From Bacteroidales bacterium (GTDB lineage: Bacteria > Bacteroidota > Bacteroidia > Bacteroidales > UBA932): 64,000 bases of DNA. This document shows positions 8,808 through 17,438 of the stretch, one piece after another. Below the pieces are notes generated by a model. It searched no databases. It was not told where the DNA came from and saw only the letters and a program-made list of their open reading frames with translations. Numbering within the stretch: the first letter of the stretch is position 1; every line of letters begins with the position of its first letter. The stretch is taken from assembly GCA_024401855.1 (NCBI GenBank), contig JAKSKH010000001.1, positions 87,643-151,642 on the forward strand, written 5' to 3'. Position numbers and translations under genes: made by a program.

Positions 8808-10565
8808 TTAAAACCTGTACGATAATCCCAGCAGCAATGCACGTTGCATCGGTTTGGTGACAACGTCCTTTAAATATGTCAATTCCTGATTCCAGGTTTG
8901 CTCGTGGTTCTCCTTGTCAACAATATCCCTGAATTCCCCGAAGAGTTCCAGTCCGTTCGCAAAAGTCTTGGTAAAACGGAGATTTGCTATTACGTCCTCC
9001 CCTTTGAGGTTATAGGCCGATTCCTTGGCGCTCACATATATGAGATCGGAAGAAAGCTTGATGCTTTGATTGAGATACACGTTGATTCTGGAGCCAAGTT
9101 CATAATTGAAGTCCTCTTTGTTGAACTCCTTGTTGTTTCCGTAAACATCGTTGTTGAACGCGGTCCAGATTTCAGCCTTTATGTCATTCCCGTTCATCTT
9201 AAGGTCTAGCTTGACACCTTTGGATTCCTGTCTCTTGTTGTTTATCCAGGTAAACAGCGTTTTCTCTCCAAGATCCGTGGTGGAAGGGTCAAAATTGACA
9301 TCCATGACCTTTTCGGCAGTATTTGTCTTGTTTCTGTAGTGAAAATCCAATGACAGATTGAAAATGGAGCGTATGTAGGAATAATTGAAATTCACATTAT
9401 CCGATATTTCCGGCTTCAATTCCGGGTTTCCTCTGAAATACTCCCCCTCAGACTCGCCTATCATGTAGGTGGGACAAAGTTTTTTATAATCGGGTCTGCT
9501 GATGGTACGGGCATAGTCAAGAGACATGCTGTTCCTCTCGTTGATGCGGAACTTCACACCGGCAGCAAGAATATTCTGCCAGTCTTCTTTGTCAAAAAGG
9601 TATTTAATGTCGGATCGGGACTTCTTTTCATCAAGTTTGTCCATCATGGAATGCGAATACCACTGAATACGTTCCTTCAAGGAGAAATCAAACTTGCCTA
9701 CGGTCCATACAAGATTGACGTAAGGTTCCGCAGCCCATGAGAAGTAATAGTACGACTGGCGGTAATCCGTCGAATCCTTCCAGGCGCCCCCGACAAAGGA
9801 CTCTGCTGTATATCCGTCAACATCGTTATTCAAAGGAGAATCAATGCCCGCAGACAGCTTGATTTTACTCCCGTTGAAATTGAACATATCATTATAGGCA
9901 ATGTTGAGTTTGAAATCGATGTCATTGAGATTGCTGTAAGTCGCATAGTGCTTGTGCTTGAGGTAGAAATTTCCGTCAGTGAATCTCATCTTTCTCTCCA
10001 GATTCGATTTGCCATAATATACACCGCCAGCGGAAAAGACTGCGGATGGCCTGTTCTTGAATTTTCGGGTATATGCTATGATACCGTCTATCTGCCCGCT
10101 TTTGTTTGCAACGGAATCTTCCTGGATTCCGGTTATTCCTTCACGGGACAGACCTTCACGCCTTTCAGTTGAAAGTCTGACAAATTCATTTCCTGCACGG
10201 ATGGAATAGGATACGGAAACGTCTATTGCATTCAAAGTATCGAGAGCGTAACCAAAATCAACTCCGGCCCTTGCATCCCAGTTTCTAGGTTTGATAATCT
10301 TGTCTTCAGCCTTGTAATATTCATTACCTTCTTTCTTCACATCTATTATTGTTGTCTGCTGCTCAGAAGGCATATAATTGTGACTGCCGGCAAGGTTGAG
10401 GCCAACATAGGTTCTCTTGCCGGAATATTTCACCTTGAAAGCCGCATTCTCATTATTGCTGCCGGAAAAATTGGTGCCTCCGCCCAGGTCAAGATTACCG
10501 GACCACTGGGCATATGAAGCGATGCTCAAAAAAAAGGCGACAAAAATAGAAAACAGTTTTTTCAT
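8808..10565 (-). CDS. Plug-less TonB-receptor-like outer-membrane beta-barrel
   Basis: A 585-residue protein with a signal peptide (MKKLFSIFVAFFLSIASYAQ) followed directly by amphipathic beta strands up to a C-terminal Phe (LLLGLSYRF), the usual outer-membrane insertion signature. Segments such as SLDYARTISRPDYKKL and GNPELKPE are typical of the C-terminal barrel of Bacteroidota OMP_b-brl_3/TonB-dependent proteins. No TonB box, carboxypeptidase-like domain or plug domain is present, so transport of the usual kind is doubtful. Its ATG overlaps the stop of the preceding barrel gene (ATGA), which indicates coupled translation. Confidence 0.78.
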   Translation of the reverse strand: MKKLFSIFVAFFLSIASYAQWSGNLDLGGGTNFSGSNNENAAFKVKYSGKRTYVGLNLAGSHNYMPSEQQTTIIDVKKEGNEYYKAEDKIIKPRNWDARAGVDFGYALDTLNAIDVSVSYSIRAGNEFVRLSTERREGLSREGITGIQEDSVANKSGQIDGIIAYTRKFKNRPSAVFSAGGVYYGKSNLERKMRFTDGNFYLKHKHYATYSNLNDIDFKLNIAYNDMFNFNGSKIKLSAGIDSPLNNDVDGYTAESFVGGAWKDSTDYRQSYYYFSWAAEPYVNLVWTVGKFDFSLKERIQWYSHSMMDKLDEKKSRSDIKYLFDKEDWQNILAAGVKFRINERNSMSLDYARTISRPDYKKLCPTYMIGESEGEYFRGNPELKPEISDNVNFNYSYIRSIFNLSLDFHYRNKTNTAEKVMDVNFDPSTTDLGEKTLFTWINNKRQESKGVKLDLKMNGNDIKAEIWTAFNNDVYGNNKEFNKEDFNYELGSRINVYLNQSIKLSSDLIYVSAKESAYNLKGEDVIANLRFTKTFANGLELFGEFRDIVDKENHEQTWNQELTYLKDVVTKPMQRALLLGLSYRF

Positions 10566-11233
10566 CAGAACTTACGGATAATGCCGATTCCGTAACTCAT
10601 AAAGCCCTGAAGCAGGCCCATGGCCCCTCCTTTCCGGATATCCCAGGTTGATTCGAATGATTTCTTGTCAGGATAGGTGGAATTGGTTCCGCACCATCCG
10701 AGAGAAATTACACCGAAATGAATCTGGAGGGCGAATTTTTCTGTAATGTCAAAATCAACCACAGGAAGAACCTGAAAACCGTACTGTGTCTGCTTCGTCC
10801 ATTCCGTCCAGCGCATTTCCTTTCCGATATTGTAGTTCTGACCGACAAAAATATTGCCTTCCGCCCAAATGGTTATTATTTTCCACTGGAAAAGCTTGTA
10901 GCCGAAAAAAGGAGCTGCGGACCAGCCTATGGCACGGTTCACTATGGGCTCCTCCTTGTTTATGTCGCCATCCCATGAGAAGACGGAACCGGTATACATC
11001 TGACCGTACTGGAAACCTACCCTGCCGCCCAACTGCATTTTTTCATTGATATTCCAATAAACCTTAGGGTTAAATCCCAACTGATAGGTTTTATCATTGA
11101 TAATGACTTCCCCATTGTTGTAAGTATCCTTTACAGTATCGAAATTGATGTTGAAACTGCCTCCGAAATAGACTTTTGCTTCTGAGGGAAATGCCAGAAA
11201 TATGGTCAGAAATGCAAATAACAGTTTTTTCAT
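10565..11233 (-). CDS. Small outer-membrane beta-barrel protein
   Basis: A 222-residue protein from the ATG at 11233 (22 further in-frame codons upstream were not used because this start gives a clean signal peptide ending at SEAK). Alternating hydrophobic strands rich in Tyr, Trp and Gly and a C-terminal GIGIIRKF suggest an eight- to ten-stranded barrel. No specific family was recognised. It is first in a run with the plug-less barrel, nuclease, peptidase and manA. A TACTTTTG element at 11247-11254 (minus) lies 13 bases upstream, after the terminator of the Oar-like receptor, so it probably begins its own transcript. Confidence 0.68.
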   Translation of the reverse strand: MKKLLFAFLTIFLAFPSEAKVYFGGSFNINFDTVKDTYNNGEVIINDKTYQLGFNPKVYWNINEKMQLGGRVGFQYGQMYTGSVFSWDGDINKEEPIVNRAIGWSAAPFFGYKLFQWKIITIWAEGNIFVGQNYNIGKEMRWTEWTKQTQYGFQVLPVVDFDITEKFALQIHFGVISLGWCGTNSTYPDKKSFESTWDIRKGGAMGLLQGFMSYGIGIIRKF

Positions 11234-11246
11234 GATGCTTTTTCTG

Positions 11247-11254
11247 CAAAAGTA
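11247..11254 (-). promoter_or_regulatory. -7 promoter element of the barrel-nuclease-peptidase-manA run
   Basis: TACTTTTG on the minus strand matches TAnnTTTG and lies 13 bases before the ATG at 11233. No good -33 TTG is seen at the right spacing. Its position just after the strong terminator at 11278-11307 makes a new transcription start here plausible. Confidence 0.45.
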
Positions 11255-11271
11255 AAAGAATAAATCAAAAT

Positions 11272-11307
11272 AAAAAAGGGAGAGGATGGTGATGGCCATC
11301 CTCTCCC
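11272..11307 (-). terminator. Rho-independent terminator after the Oar-like receptor gene
   Basis: A perfect 12-bp stem, GGGAGAGGATGG (11278-11289) with CCATCCTCTCCC (11296-11307) and a six-base loop. On the minus strand it is followed by six T (11272-11277). It lies 23 bases past the receptor stop. On the plus strand it is also followed by a short T run, but no plus-strand gene ends here. Confidence 0.88.
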
Positions 11308-11330
11308 TTTTTATGCGGAATCAAATACTG

Positions 11331-14300
11331 TTAGTTGAAGAAATACTTGAGGCTGAAGAGAATCTGCCAGCACTCTGAAGTGTTCTTATAGTACTTGGTG
11401 TAGTTCTGAGTGGGATAAGCATCACCAACCTTGTTCATAGAGAATACAGGCTTGTTGTCTGCACCTACGCCCTCATACTTGAGAGGAGCGATAGTTCCTG
11501 TAAGACTGGTCTGGTAGCAAGAGAGCTTCTGAACACCCCAGCTGGAATTAAGCATGTTACCGATATTGTCGATAGAAGCGCTGAGCTGGAAGTTGTGTGT
11601 TGTATTGCCAACCTTGAAAGCAAAGTCTTCAGCAATGCGGAGGTCAATTCTGTGAACCCAGGGTGCACGTGCTGCATATGCTTCTGCATACTGTCCCTTG
11701 TGGCCGCTGAGGTACTTGTCGTTGTTTACGAATGTCCAGAAAGCCTTTGCATCCTCGGGAGTCTTGAAATTGATCTCGTTCTCTGATGCTGGGATGTAGA
11801 TAAGGTCTGTTGCATTACCGTCACCGTTCATATCATTGGAGTAGATATAGCTGTTGCCATAAGATGAGCTGGCGGTGTAGTATGCATTGATGTGGAGTCC
11901 GTTGCCGTGGAATACCTTCCAAGGGATGAAGTATCCGATATTTGCCATAACCTTGTCAGGAAGAACGTACTGAGAGCGCTGGAGACCGCTGAGGTTGGTA
12001 CCGCTGATTGTAGGCATTCCGGTGAATACGGAATTGGCGGCGGAACCGGGCATACCGGAAATCTCCTTGGACTCTGTATGGGTGTATGCTGCCATGATCT
12101 TGAGGTTCTTGGCAGGTTCCATGTTTACGGTAACGTTTGCAGTATAACCCCAGCCCTTGTTGGTGTTGGTCATGATATATGCGGGGGTTGAGCTGTAAGT
12201 ATAGTCGCTGCATGCAGCATAGTTCACGCGGTTGTCAACACCTGCGAACTTGCCGGTGAGCTTGTCATTGTTGATGTTCCAGTCAGACATGCATACTCCC
12301 CATATAGTCTTGTTGTACATTCCTTCTGCAGTAACGCTGAACGGGAAGCTTGTAGGGAGCTTGTAGTCGATCGCAATTGAAGTCTTCCAGATCTGAGGCA
12401 TGCGGAAGTTCTGGTCAACACCGCTGATATAGCTGTTTCCACCGAGTCCGGCCTTTGAAGGATCAACCTTCGTGGGAAGACCGAGAGTCTTGATGATATC
12501 CTGAACATTGGTCATCATCTTGCCACCGGAAGTGAGTTTCTCGAGATTCTGCTTTACATCATCTGCATAAACGAGCTTGCCGTCCTTGATCTGCGCGCTG
12601 ATGTTGTAGCTTCCCTGAATCATACCTGAATATTGAGGCATGTTGGTGAAGAATACGAGAGGAAGACGGCCCTGGAAGAATCCGGTACCACCACGGAGGA
12701 CAAGGCTCTTGTCACCCTTGATATCCCAGTTGAAACCTACGCGGGGAGAAACCTGGGGACGGGTCTTGGGCCATGCACCGGTGTCAACCTTCTTTCCACC
12801 ATAGTTGATGGCAAGGATGTTGGGGTTGGTGACGATGTCCTTGTTGTCGAATGCGATGAGGTCTCCGCGAACGCCATAGGTAAGCTTGAAGTTCTTGGCG
12901 ATTTTCCATTCGTCCTGAACATAGAGAGCTCCCTGATGATACTTGACGATACCTGCAGGATTCTCGTTTCCTTCATATCCGTAGGTAAGACAGAAACTCA
13001 GAGGAAGAGCGCCGTTGAGGAAGTCATCCGCGCTTGCATAACGGTAGTAACCTGTTCCGTTACGCATATATGAGTTGCGGGCCTGCATCATCTCATAGCT
13101 TGCACCGGCTACGATAGTATGGGAACCTGCATAGAAGGTCAGGTTGTCCTGGATATTGAGGGATTTGTTCTTGACACCGTTGTTCCAGGTGAAGAGCTCA
13201 TATCCGAGAGAGGTGTAGGGAACAAAGTTACCGCTTGAATAATCTCCATCGGTCATGATATCAACGTGAGGGAAGGCGCTGGAGTTTGAACCGCGCTGGT
13301 CGTTGATGTCGGTGTATGCTGCAAGGAACTTGTTGGCAACCTTGTCAGAGAAACGGCTGTTAAGTTCTGCGGTGATGGACATGACGTTGTTCATCTGGGA
13401 ATACATGTTACCAGAGAAAGGCTGTGATACGTCACTTGCACGGTTGTAACTCTTGTTGCGGAACTTGTCGTCGCAGGAGTTTCCGTTAGGTGCGTACCAG
13501 TAAGTATTGTTTGTCTTGTTGAAGCGTACGCTGAGCTTGTGGGCATCGGAGATGTTCCAGTCTACGCGGGCGAGAATCTTCATGTTGTCGGTACCGCCGG
13601 GATAGCTTGTGTATGAACCGGGGTTGTAGTTGTATTCCTTCTGGAGTTTGTCGGAAATCTTCTGGAGGACTGCCTGCTTTGCTGCACTGGCCTGATACTC
13701 TATGGTCTGCTCAGGCTGTTTCTGATATTCGAAGTTTACGAAGAAGAAGAGTTTGTTCTTGATGATAGGGCCACCTACGGTCGCACCTACGATAAGGTTG
13801 GAAGCTGCAGGGCGCTCACCCAGATCCTCACCTGCAATCTTGTTGCCACGGAAGTTCTGATTTGTGTAATAAGCATAGGCTGTTCCCTTGAAAGTGTTGG
13901 TACCTGACTTTGTAACGGCGTTGATGCCACCACCTACGAAGTTGCTCTGACGTACGTCATAGGGAGCTACCACAAGCTGGATTTCATCAAGAGCATCCAA
14001 AGAAATAGGAGAACCACCGCCGGGAAGGTTTGCAGAAAGACCGAAGTTGTTGTTGAGGTTGGCACCGTCCACTGTGAAGTTGGTTGAACGGCCGTCTGAA
14101 CCGCCGAAGCTCATTCCGTTGGAATACGGAGAGAGTTTTGTAAGGGCCTTGATGCTGCGCTCTGAGTTGGGGAGGCTCATCATTTCGTTGTTGGAAACGT
14201 TGGTGGAGGCTCCTGTCTTCTCAGCGGAGAACTTTGATGCATCGGCAACTACGACAACCTCGTTGAGGAGCTCGGAGTCGGTCTTGAGGACTGCATCCAC

Positions 14301-14615
14301 GCTATAGGTCTCACTGAGGGCGAGAGTGATGTCGGCGTAACGGACTGTCTGGCATCCTATGAGGGAAATGGTAACCTCGTAAGGACCACCCGGACGCATA
14401 CCATCGATAGTATAATTTCCGGTCTCATTCGCAATAGCGTAGTACTGAGAACCTGAAGGAGTGTGCACAGCCACAACGGCTGCACCTGCGAGAGGAGCAC
14501 CGGCCTCGTCGGAGATGCGTCCACTCATTGAGGACGTCGTGAACTGCGCATAGGCAGATACGACTAAAAGCATTGCTGTCATTGATGACAACAACATTTT
14601 AATAGTTTTTTTCAT
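11331..14615 (-). CDS. Oar-like TonB-dependent outer-membrane receptor
   Basis: A 1094-residue protein: signal peptide (about 1-24, ending SAYAQ), a carboxypeptidase-regulatory-like domain (about 28-112, GRISDEAGAPLAGAAVVAV), a plug domain (about 130-250, including FTVDGANLNNNFG) and a long beta-barrel ending in FSLKYFFN. The layout matches Oar/OmpA-like TonB-dependent proteins of Bacteroidota, whose substrates are mostly unknown; no SusD partner is adjacent, so a classical glycan-uptake locus is not indicated. It is transcribed alone, with a strong promoter upstream and a strong terminator downstream, suggesting high and independent expression. Confidence 0.9.
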   Translation of the reverse strand: MKKTIKMLLSSMTAMLLVVSAYAQFTTSSMSGRISDEAGAPLAGAAVVAVHTPSGSQYYAIANETGNYTIDGMRPGGPYEVTISLIGCQTVRYADITLALSETYSVDAVLKTDSELLNEVVVVADASKFSAEKTGASTNVSNNEMMSLPNSERSIKALTKLSPYSNGMSFGGSDGRSTNFTVDGANLNNNFGLSANLPGGGSPISLDALDEIQLVVAPYDVRQSNFVGGGINAVTKSGTNTFKGTAYAYYTNQNFRGNKIAGEDLGERPAASNLIVGATVGGPIIKNKLFFFVNFEYQKQPEQTIEYQASAAKQAVLQKISDKLQKEYNYNPGSYTSYPGGTDNMKILARVDWNISDAHKLSVRFNKTNNTYWYAPNGNSCDDKFRNKSYNRASDVSQPFSGNMYSQMNNVMSITAELNSRFSDKVANKFLAAYTDINDQRGSNSSAFPHVDIMTDGDYSSGNFVPYTSLGYELFTWNNGVKNKSLNIQDNLTFYAGSHTIVAGASYEMMQARNSYMRNGTGYYRYASADDFLNGALPLSFCLTYGYEGNENPAGIVKYHQGALYVQDEWKIAKNFKLTYGVRGDLIAFDNKDIVTNPNILAINYGGKKVDTGAWPKTRPQVSPRVGFNWDIKGDKSLVLRGGTGFFQGRLPLVFFTNMPQYSGMIQGSYNISAQIKDGKLVYADDVKQNLEKLTSGGKMMTNVQDIIKTLGLPTKVDPSKAGLGGNSYISGVDQNFRMPQIWKTSIAIDYKLPTSFPFSVTAEGMYNKTIWGVCMSDWNINNDKLTGKFAGVDNRVNYAACSDYTYSSTPAYIMTNTNKGWGYTANVTVNMEPAKNLKIMAAYTHTESKEISGMPGSAANSVFTGMPTISGTNLSGLQRSQYVLPDKVMANIGYFIPWKVFHGNGLHINAYYTASSSYGNSYIYSNDMNGDGNATDLIYIPASENEINFKTPEDAKAFWTFVNNDKYLSGHKGQYAEAYAARAPWVHRIDLRIAEDFAFKVGNTTHNFQLSASIDNIGNMLNSSWGVQKLSCYQTSLTGTIAPLKYEGVGADNKPVFSMNKVGDAYPTQNYTKYYKNTSECWQILFSLKYFFN

Positions 14616-14663
14616 AATGAATTGATAGTGTGTATGTAAAAAATGATATCACTCTGTTGTTCA

Positions 14664-14693
14664 CAAAGTTACACAATAACCTGGCATCTACAA
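14664..14693 (-). promoter_or_regulatory. Promoter of the Oar-like receptor (TTG-N19-TAACTTTG)
   Basis: On the minus strand a TTG (14691-14693) is followed after 19 bases by TAACTTTG (14664-14671), both elements of the Bacteroidota promoter. Transcription should start near 14660, giving a leader of about 45 bases. A second minus-strand TACCTTTG lies at 14750-14757 without an obvious -33 partner and may be an additional start. Confidence 0.7.
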
Positions 14694-14815
14694 TCCAAGG
14701 TTATCAACAACTTTTCAACAATAAAAACAACAACTAACTTTTTGCGACGCAAAGGTACATTCTAAAAAAATAATTGAAAACATTTTTTTAAATTTTTTAA
14801 TTTCTATTTTATTTG

Positions 14816-14823
14816 TACCTTTG
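14816..14823 (+). promoter_or_regulatory. -7 promoter element of metK
   Basis: TACCTTTG on the plus strand fits TAnnTTTG. The region 19-22 bases upstream is an A/T tract without a TTG. A start near 14827-14830 would make the 5' leader about 60 bases, almost all of it the riboswitch at 14838-14890. Confidence 0.6.
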
Positions 14824-14837
14824 TTCCCAATAACCTG

Positions 14838-14890
14838 ACGAGGACAGATTTGATATGCTTGCAACCTCGTTATAAAAAAATGCTAAAATG
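14838..14890 (+). ncRNA. SAM-II-like riboswitch in the metK leader, overlapping the start codon
   Basis: A compact pseudoknot candidate of SAM-II type. P1 pairs ACGAGG (14838-14843) with CCTCGT (14865-14870). The loop holds GATTT (14847-14851) and TTGCAA (14859-14864). After P1 comes an A-rich linker with ATAAA, then GCTAAAA (14882-14888), whose last A is the A of the metK ATG. These are the segments that form the ligand pocket in SAM-II (U-rich loop triplex, UUGC pairing with GCUAAA). GC at 14861-14862 can pair with GC at 14882-14883. Further P2 pairs are weak, so SAM-V or a divergent relative is possible. Ligand binding would bury the start codon. Confidence 0.75.
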
Positions 14891-16105
14891 AACTATCTGT
14901 TTACGTCGGAGTCCGTCTCCGAAGGTCATCCCGACAAAGTCGCCGACCAGATTTCTGATGCCATTCTTGATGAATTTCTCCGCCAGGACCCTGAAGCCAA
15001 GGTGGCCTGCGAAACTTTCTGCACTTCAGGACTCGTAATCGTAGGAGGAGAGGTCAATACGGATAATGCATATGTGGACATTCCCGGAGTGGCAAGGCGT
15101 GTAATCAGGCGCATCGGCTACGACAAGGCGGAATACGGCTTTGACTACTCTTCATGCGGAGTCATTTCCACAATCCACGAACAGAGCGCCGACATCAACC
15201 GCGGCGTTGTGCGCGAGGATCCCGACGAGCAGGGTGCCGGAGACCAGGGAATGATGTTCGGATATGCCTGTACCGACACCTCGGACTATATGCCCCTGCC
15301 GCTGGCCCTTTCACACAAGCTCCTGCAGATTCTTTCCGACATCCGCCACAATGACCATCCGCTGATGCCATATCTGCGTCCGGACGCCAAGGCCCAGTTC
15401 ACAATTGAATATTCCTCCGAAACAAAAAAGCCTGTCCGCATACACACCATTGTGCTCTCAACGCAGCACGACGAGTTCGCTTCAGACAAGGTCATGCAGG
15501 ACAAGATTCGTTTCGACGTCCGCGACAAGGTGATTCCCAGACTCATAGCGAGCCTTCCCGCAGAAACGGCCGCATTGTTCGACAACGATTACATCCTGCA
15601 CGTCAACCCCACCGGCAAGTTCGTCATCGGAGGCCCTGCAGGCGATACGGGACTTACCGGACGCAAGATTATCGTTGACACCTACGGCGGACGCGGCGCA
15701 CACGGAGGCGGAGCCTTCTCGGGCAAGGACCCTTCCAAGGTTGACCGCAGCGCGGCATATGCGGCGCGGTACATAGCAAAGAACCTGGTTGCGGCGGGAG
15801 TGGCGCAGGAATGTCTTGTACAGATCTCCTACGCGATAGGTGTTGCAAGGCCTGTAAGCGTATTCGTCGATTCATATGGTACCGGATGCGTTCCCGATGC
15901 CGACATAGCTCGGAAGATATCCGAAATCTTCGACCTGCGTCCAGCGTCGATCATCCGCAAGTTCGGTCTTAAGAACCCCATATACGAGCCCTGCGCGGCA
16001 TACGGTCACATGGGAAGAAAGCCCTACGTCGAAAACGGCATCCAGTATTTCGGTTGGGAACTTCTTGACTCCGTGGACATTGTAAAGAAAACTTTCAAGC
16101 TCTGA
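14888..16105 (+). CDS. metK: S-adenosylmethionine synthetase
   Basis: A 405-residue cytosolic enzyme that makes S-adenosylmethionine from methionine and ATP. Typical motifs: [20 protein letters not shown] at the N terminus (methionine and metal binding), [12 protein letters not shown] (about 118-129), and [22 protein letters not shown] (about 263-284, phosphate loop). Length and end are normal. The leader carries a SAM-II-like riboswitch, so the product would repress its own synthesis at translation. smpB follows after one base. Confidence 0.97.
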   Translation: MNYLFTSESVSEGHPDKVADQISDAILDEFLRQDPEAKVACETFCTSGLVIVGGEVNTDNAYVDIPGVARRVIRRIGYDKAEYGFDYSSCGVISTIHEQSADINRGVVREDPDEQGAGDQGMMFGYACTDTSDYMPLPLALSHKLLQILSDIRHNDHPLMPYLRPDAKAQFTIEYSSETKKPVRIHTIVLSTQHDEFASDKVMQDKIRFDVRDKVIPRLIASLPAETAALFDNDYILHVNPTGKFVIGGPAGDTGLTGRKIIVDTYGGRGAHGGGAFSGKDPSKVDRSAAYAARYIAKNLVAAGVAQECLVQISYAIGVARPVSVFVDSYGTGCVPDADIARKISEIFDLRPASIIRKFGLKNPIYEPCAAYGHMGRKPYVENGIQYFGWELLDSVDIVKKTFKL

Positions 16106-16106
16106 C

Positions 16107-16559
16107 ATGCCCAAGGCCAAAAGCAGAATACAGATAAACAACAAGCGCGCGTCGTTCGATTACGAATTTCTGGAGACCTACGACGCGGGTATAGTTCTCG
16201 TGGGAACGGAAATCAAGTCCATACGTGCCGGCAAGGCTTCCCTTCAGGATGCCTACTGCTATTTCAGCGGCGGAGAACTGTATGTGAGGGGGATGAACAT
16301 TTCCACATATTTCTGGGCTTCGGCATGGAGCAGTCACGAACCTTTCCGTGACCGGAAGCTTCTTCTGACCAGAAAAGAACTGCGTCATCTTGCACAGGCA
16401 ACCAAGACCAAGGGCCTCACGATAGTGGCCGTGCATGCCTATATCTCCGAAAACGGATATGCCAAGCTGCACATAGCACTGGCAAAGGGCAAGAAAGAAT
16501 ACGACAAGCGCGCCACCATCAGAGAGAAGGACGTGCGCCGCGAAATGGAGCGAAGCTGA
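16107..16559 (+). CDS. smpB: SsrA-binding protein SmpB
   Basis: A 150-residue RNA-binding protein that partners tmRNA in rescuing stalled ribosomes. Family motifs: [32 protein letters not shown] and the basic tail [16 protein letters not shown]. Start and length are normal. It follows metK by one base and should share its transcript. The last 41 bases overlap the convergent gene at 16519. No tmRNA gene is in the window. Confidence 0.95.
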   Translation: MPKAKSRIQINNKRASFDYEFLETYDAGIVLVGTEIKSIRAGKASLQDAYCYFSGGELYVRGMNISTYFWASAWSSHEPFRDRKLLLTRKELRHLAQATKTKGLTIVAVHAYISENGYAKLHIALAKGKKEYDKRATIREKDVRREMERS

Positions 16560-17430
16560 ATCTCACGCCAGCCCTGAACTGGTCGAAAGGCCAATGGCGT
16601 ATACCATGCTGATAATATAGAAAAGGAGACACCATACGGTCCGGTATGATGTCCAGCTTTATCTTGAGCGAAGCCGGGCGGTCATAATACTCTTCCCGTC
16701 CGTAATACCCGCCAAGGTCTGCGGAAAGGTTTGCCACAGCGGTGTCAAGCTCCAGGGAACCGGCTACGATCCATGCATCGTTCTGGCAGCCGATGTCGGT
16801 CTGCCAGCATAGAAAGCCGAAATTGAAAGAAGCCTTGAAGGATTTCAAGAAGCCATCCCCCGCAAAAGGGAAGGATTTTGTGGCACAGATGTCGAAATGA
16901 TATCCCGGGGCGTCAAAATAACGGGCTTTTTCATATTCGTCACCCGATGCGCTCTTCAATGCAGCCCGCAGAGTCAGAGCAGGAACGAACTTCCTCTCGT
17001 CAAGTATGCGCATGTCTGTTGACACATACACATCACCGGAACAGTGTCCGGTCAGCGGATATTTCCCGGACACGCCCCTCAACGCCCTGACTTCAGGATT
17101 GTCGCTGTACCACTCATGCATCTGTCCGTAAACGGAAAGATTCACCCTGTCTGTCCACAAAGGTATCCTTACGGCAAATCCTACGGATCCGGTCCTGTCC
17201 GGTTCGGAAGCAAGCCGACCGGAGAAATAATCGCCGCTCAGTTCCGCTGTAACCTTGTCTTTCGTGTCCTTGACCATATCCGGTATAGGGAAAGCATTGG
17301 GGCCGAAAAAATAAGGTGAAGTCCCCGAAGGGTCTCCGAGCACCTTATAGGGAAGTCCGTCCTGCGCCATGGCGGAAACGGCCAGGGCCAGTGCGGAAAA
17401 CGATACGAGAATGAATGATTTTACAGACAT
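16519..17430 (-). CDS. Exported protein, probably an outer-membrane barrel, function unknown
   Basis: A 303-residue protein with a signal peptide ([23 protein letters not shown]). The rest is beta-strand-like with many aromatic residues; a late strand reads [10 protein letters not shown]. Barrels usually end with such a strand, but here ten more residues ([10 protein letters not shown]) follow, encoded inside the overlap with smpB. No family was recognised. It is last in the long minus-strand run, eight bases after miaA. Confidence is good that it is coding, low for its role. Confidence 0.6.
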   Translation of the reverse strand: MSVKSFILVSFSALALAVSAMAQDGLPYKVLGDPSGTSPYFFGPNAFPIPDMVKDTKDKVTAELSGDYFSGRLASEPDRTGSVGFAVRIPLWTDRVNLSVYGQMHEWYSDNPEVRALRGVSGKYPLTGHCSGDVYVSTDMRILDERKFVPALTLRAALKSASGDEYEKARYFDAPGYHFDICATKSFPFAGDGFLKSFKASFNFGFLCWQTDIGCQNDAWIVAGSLELDTAVANLSADLGGYYGREEYYDRPASLKIKLDIIPDRMVSPFLYYQHGIRHWPFDQFRAGVRFSFAPFRGARPSL

Positions 17431-17438
17431 ATAAATTT

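Noticed and set aside
11331-14615. A SusC-type polysaccharide utilisation locus
   Set aside because: The receptor is Oar-like, there is no SusD gene next to it, and no glycan enzymes flank it.
14701-14715. DnaA-box-like TTATCAACA upstream of the Oar-like receptor, as part of an origin
   Set aside because: It has a mismatch to TTATCCACA, stands alone, and no dnaA, dnaN or AT-rich repeat cluster is nearby.
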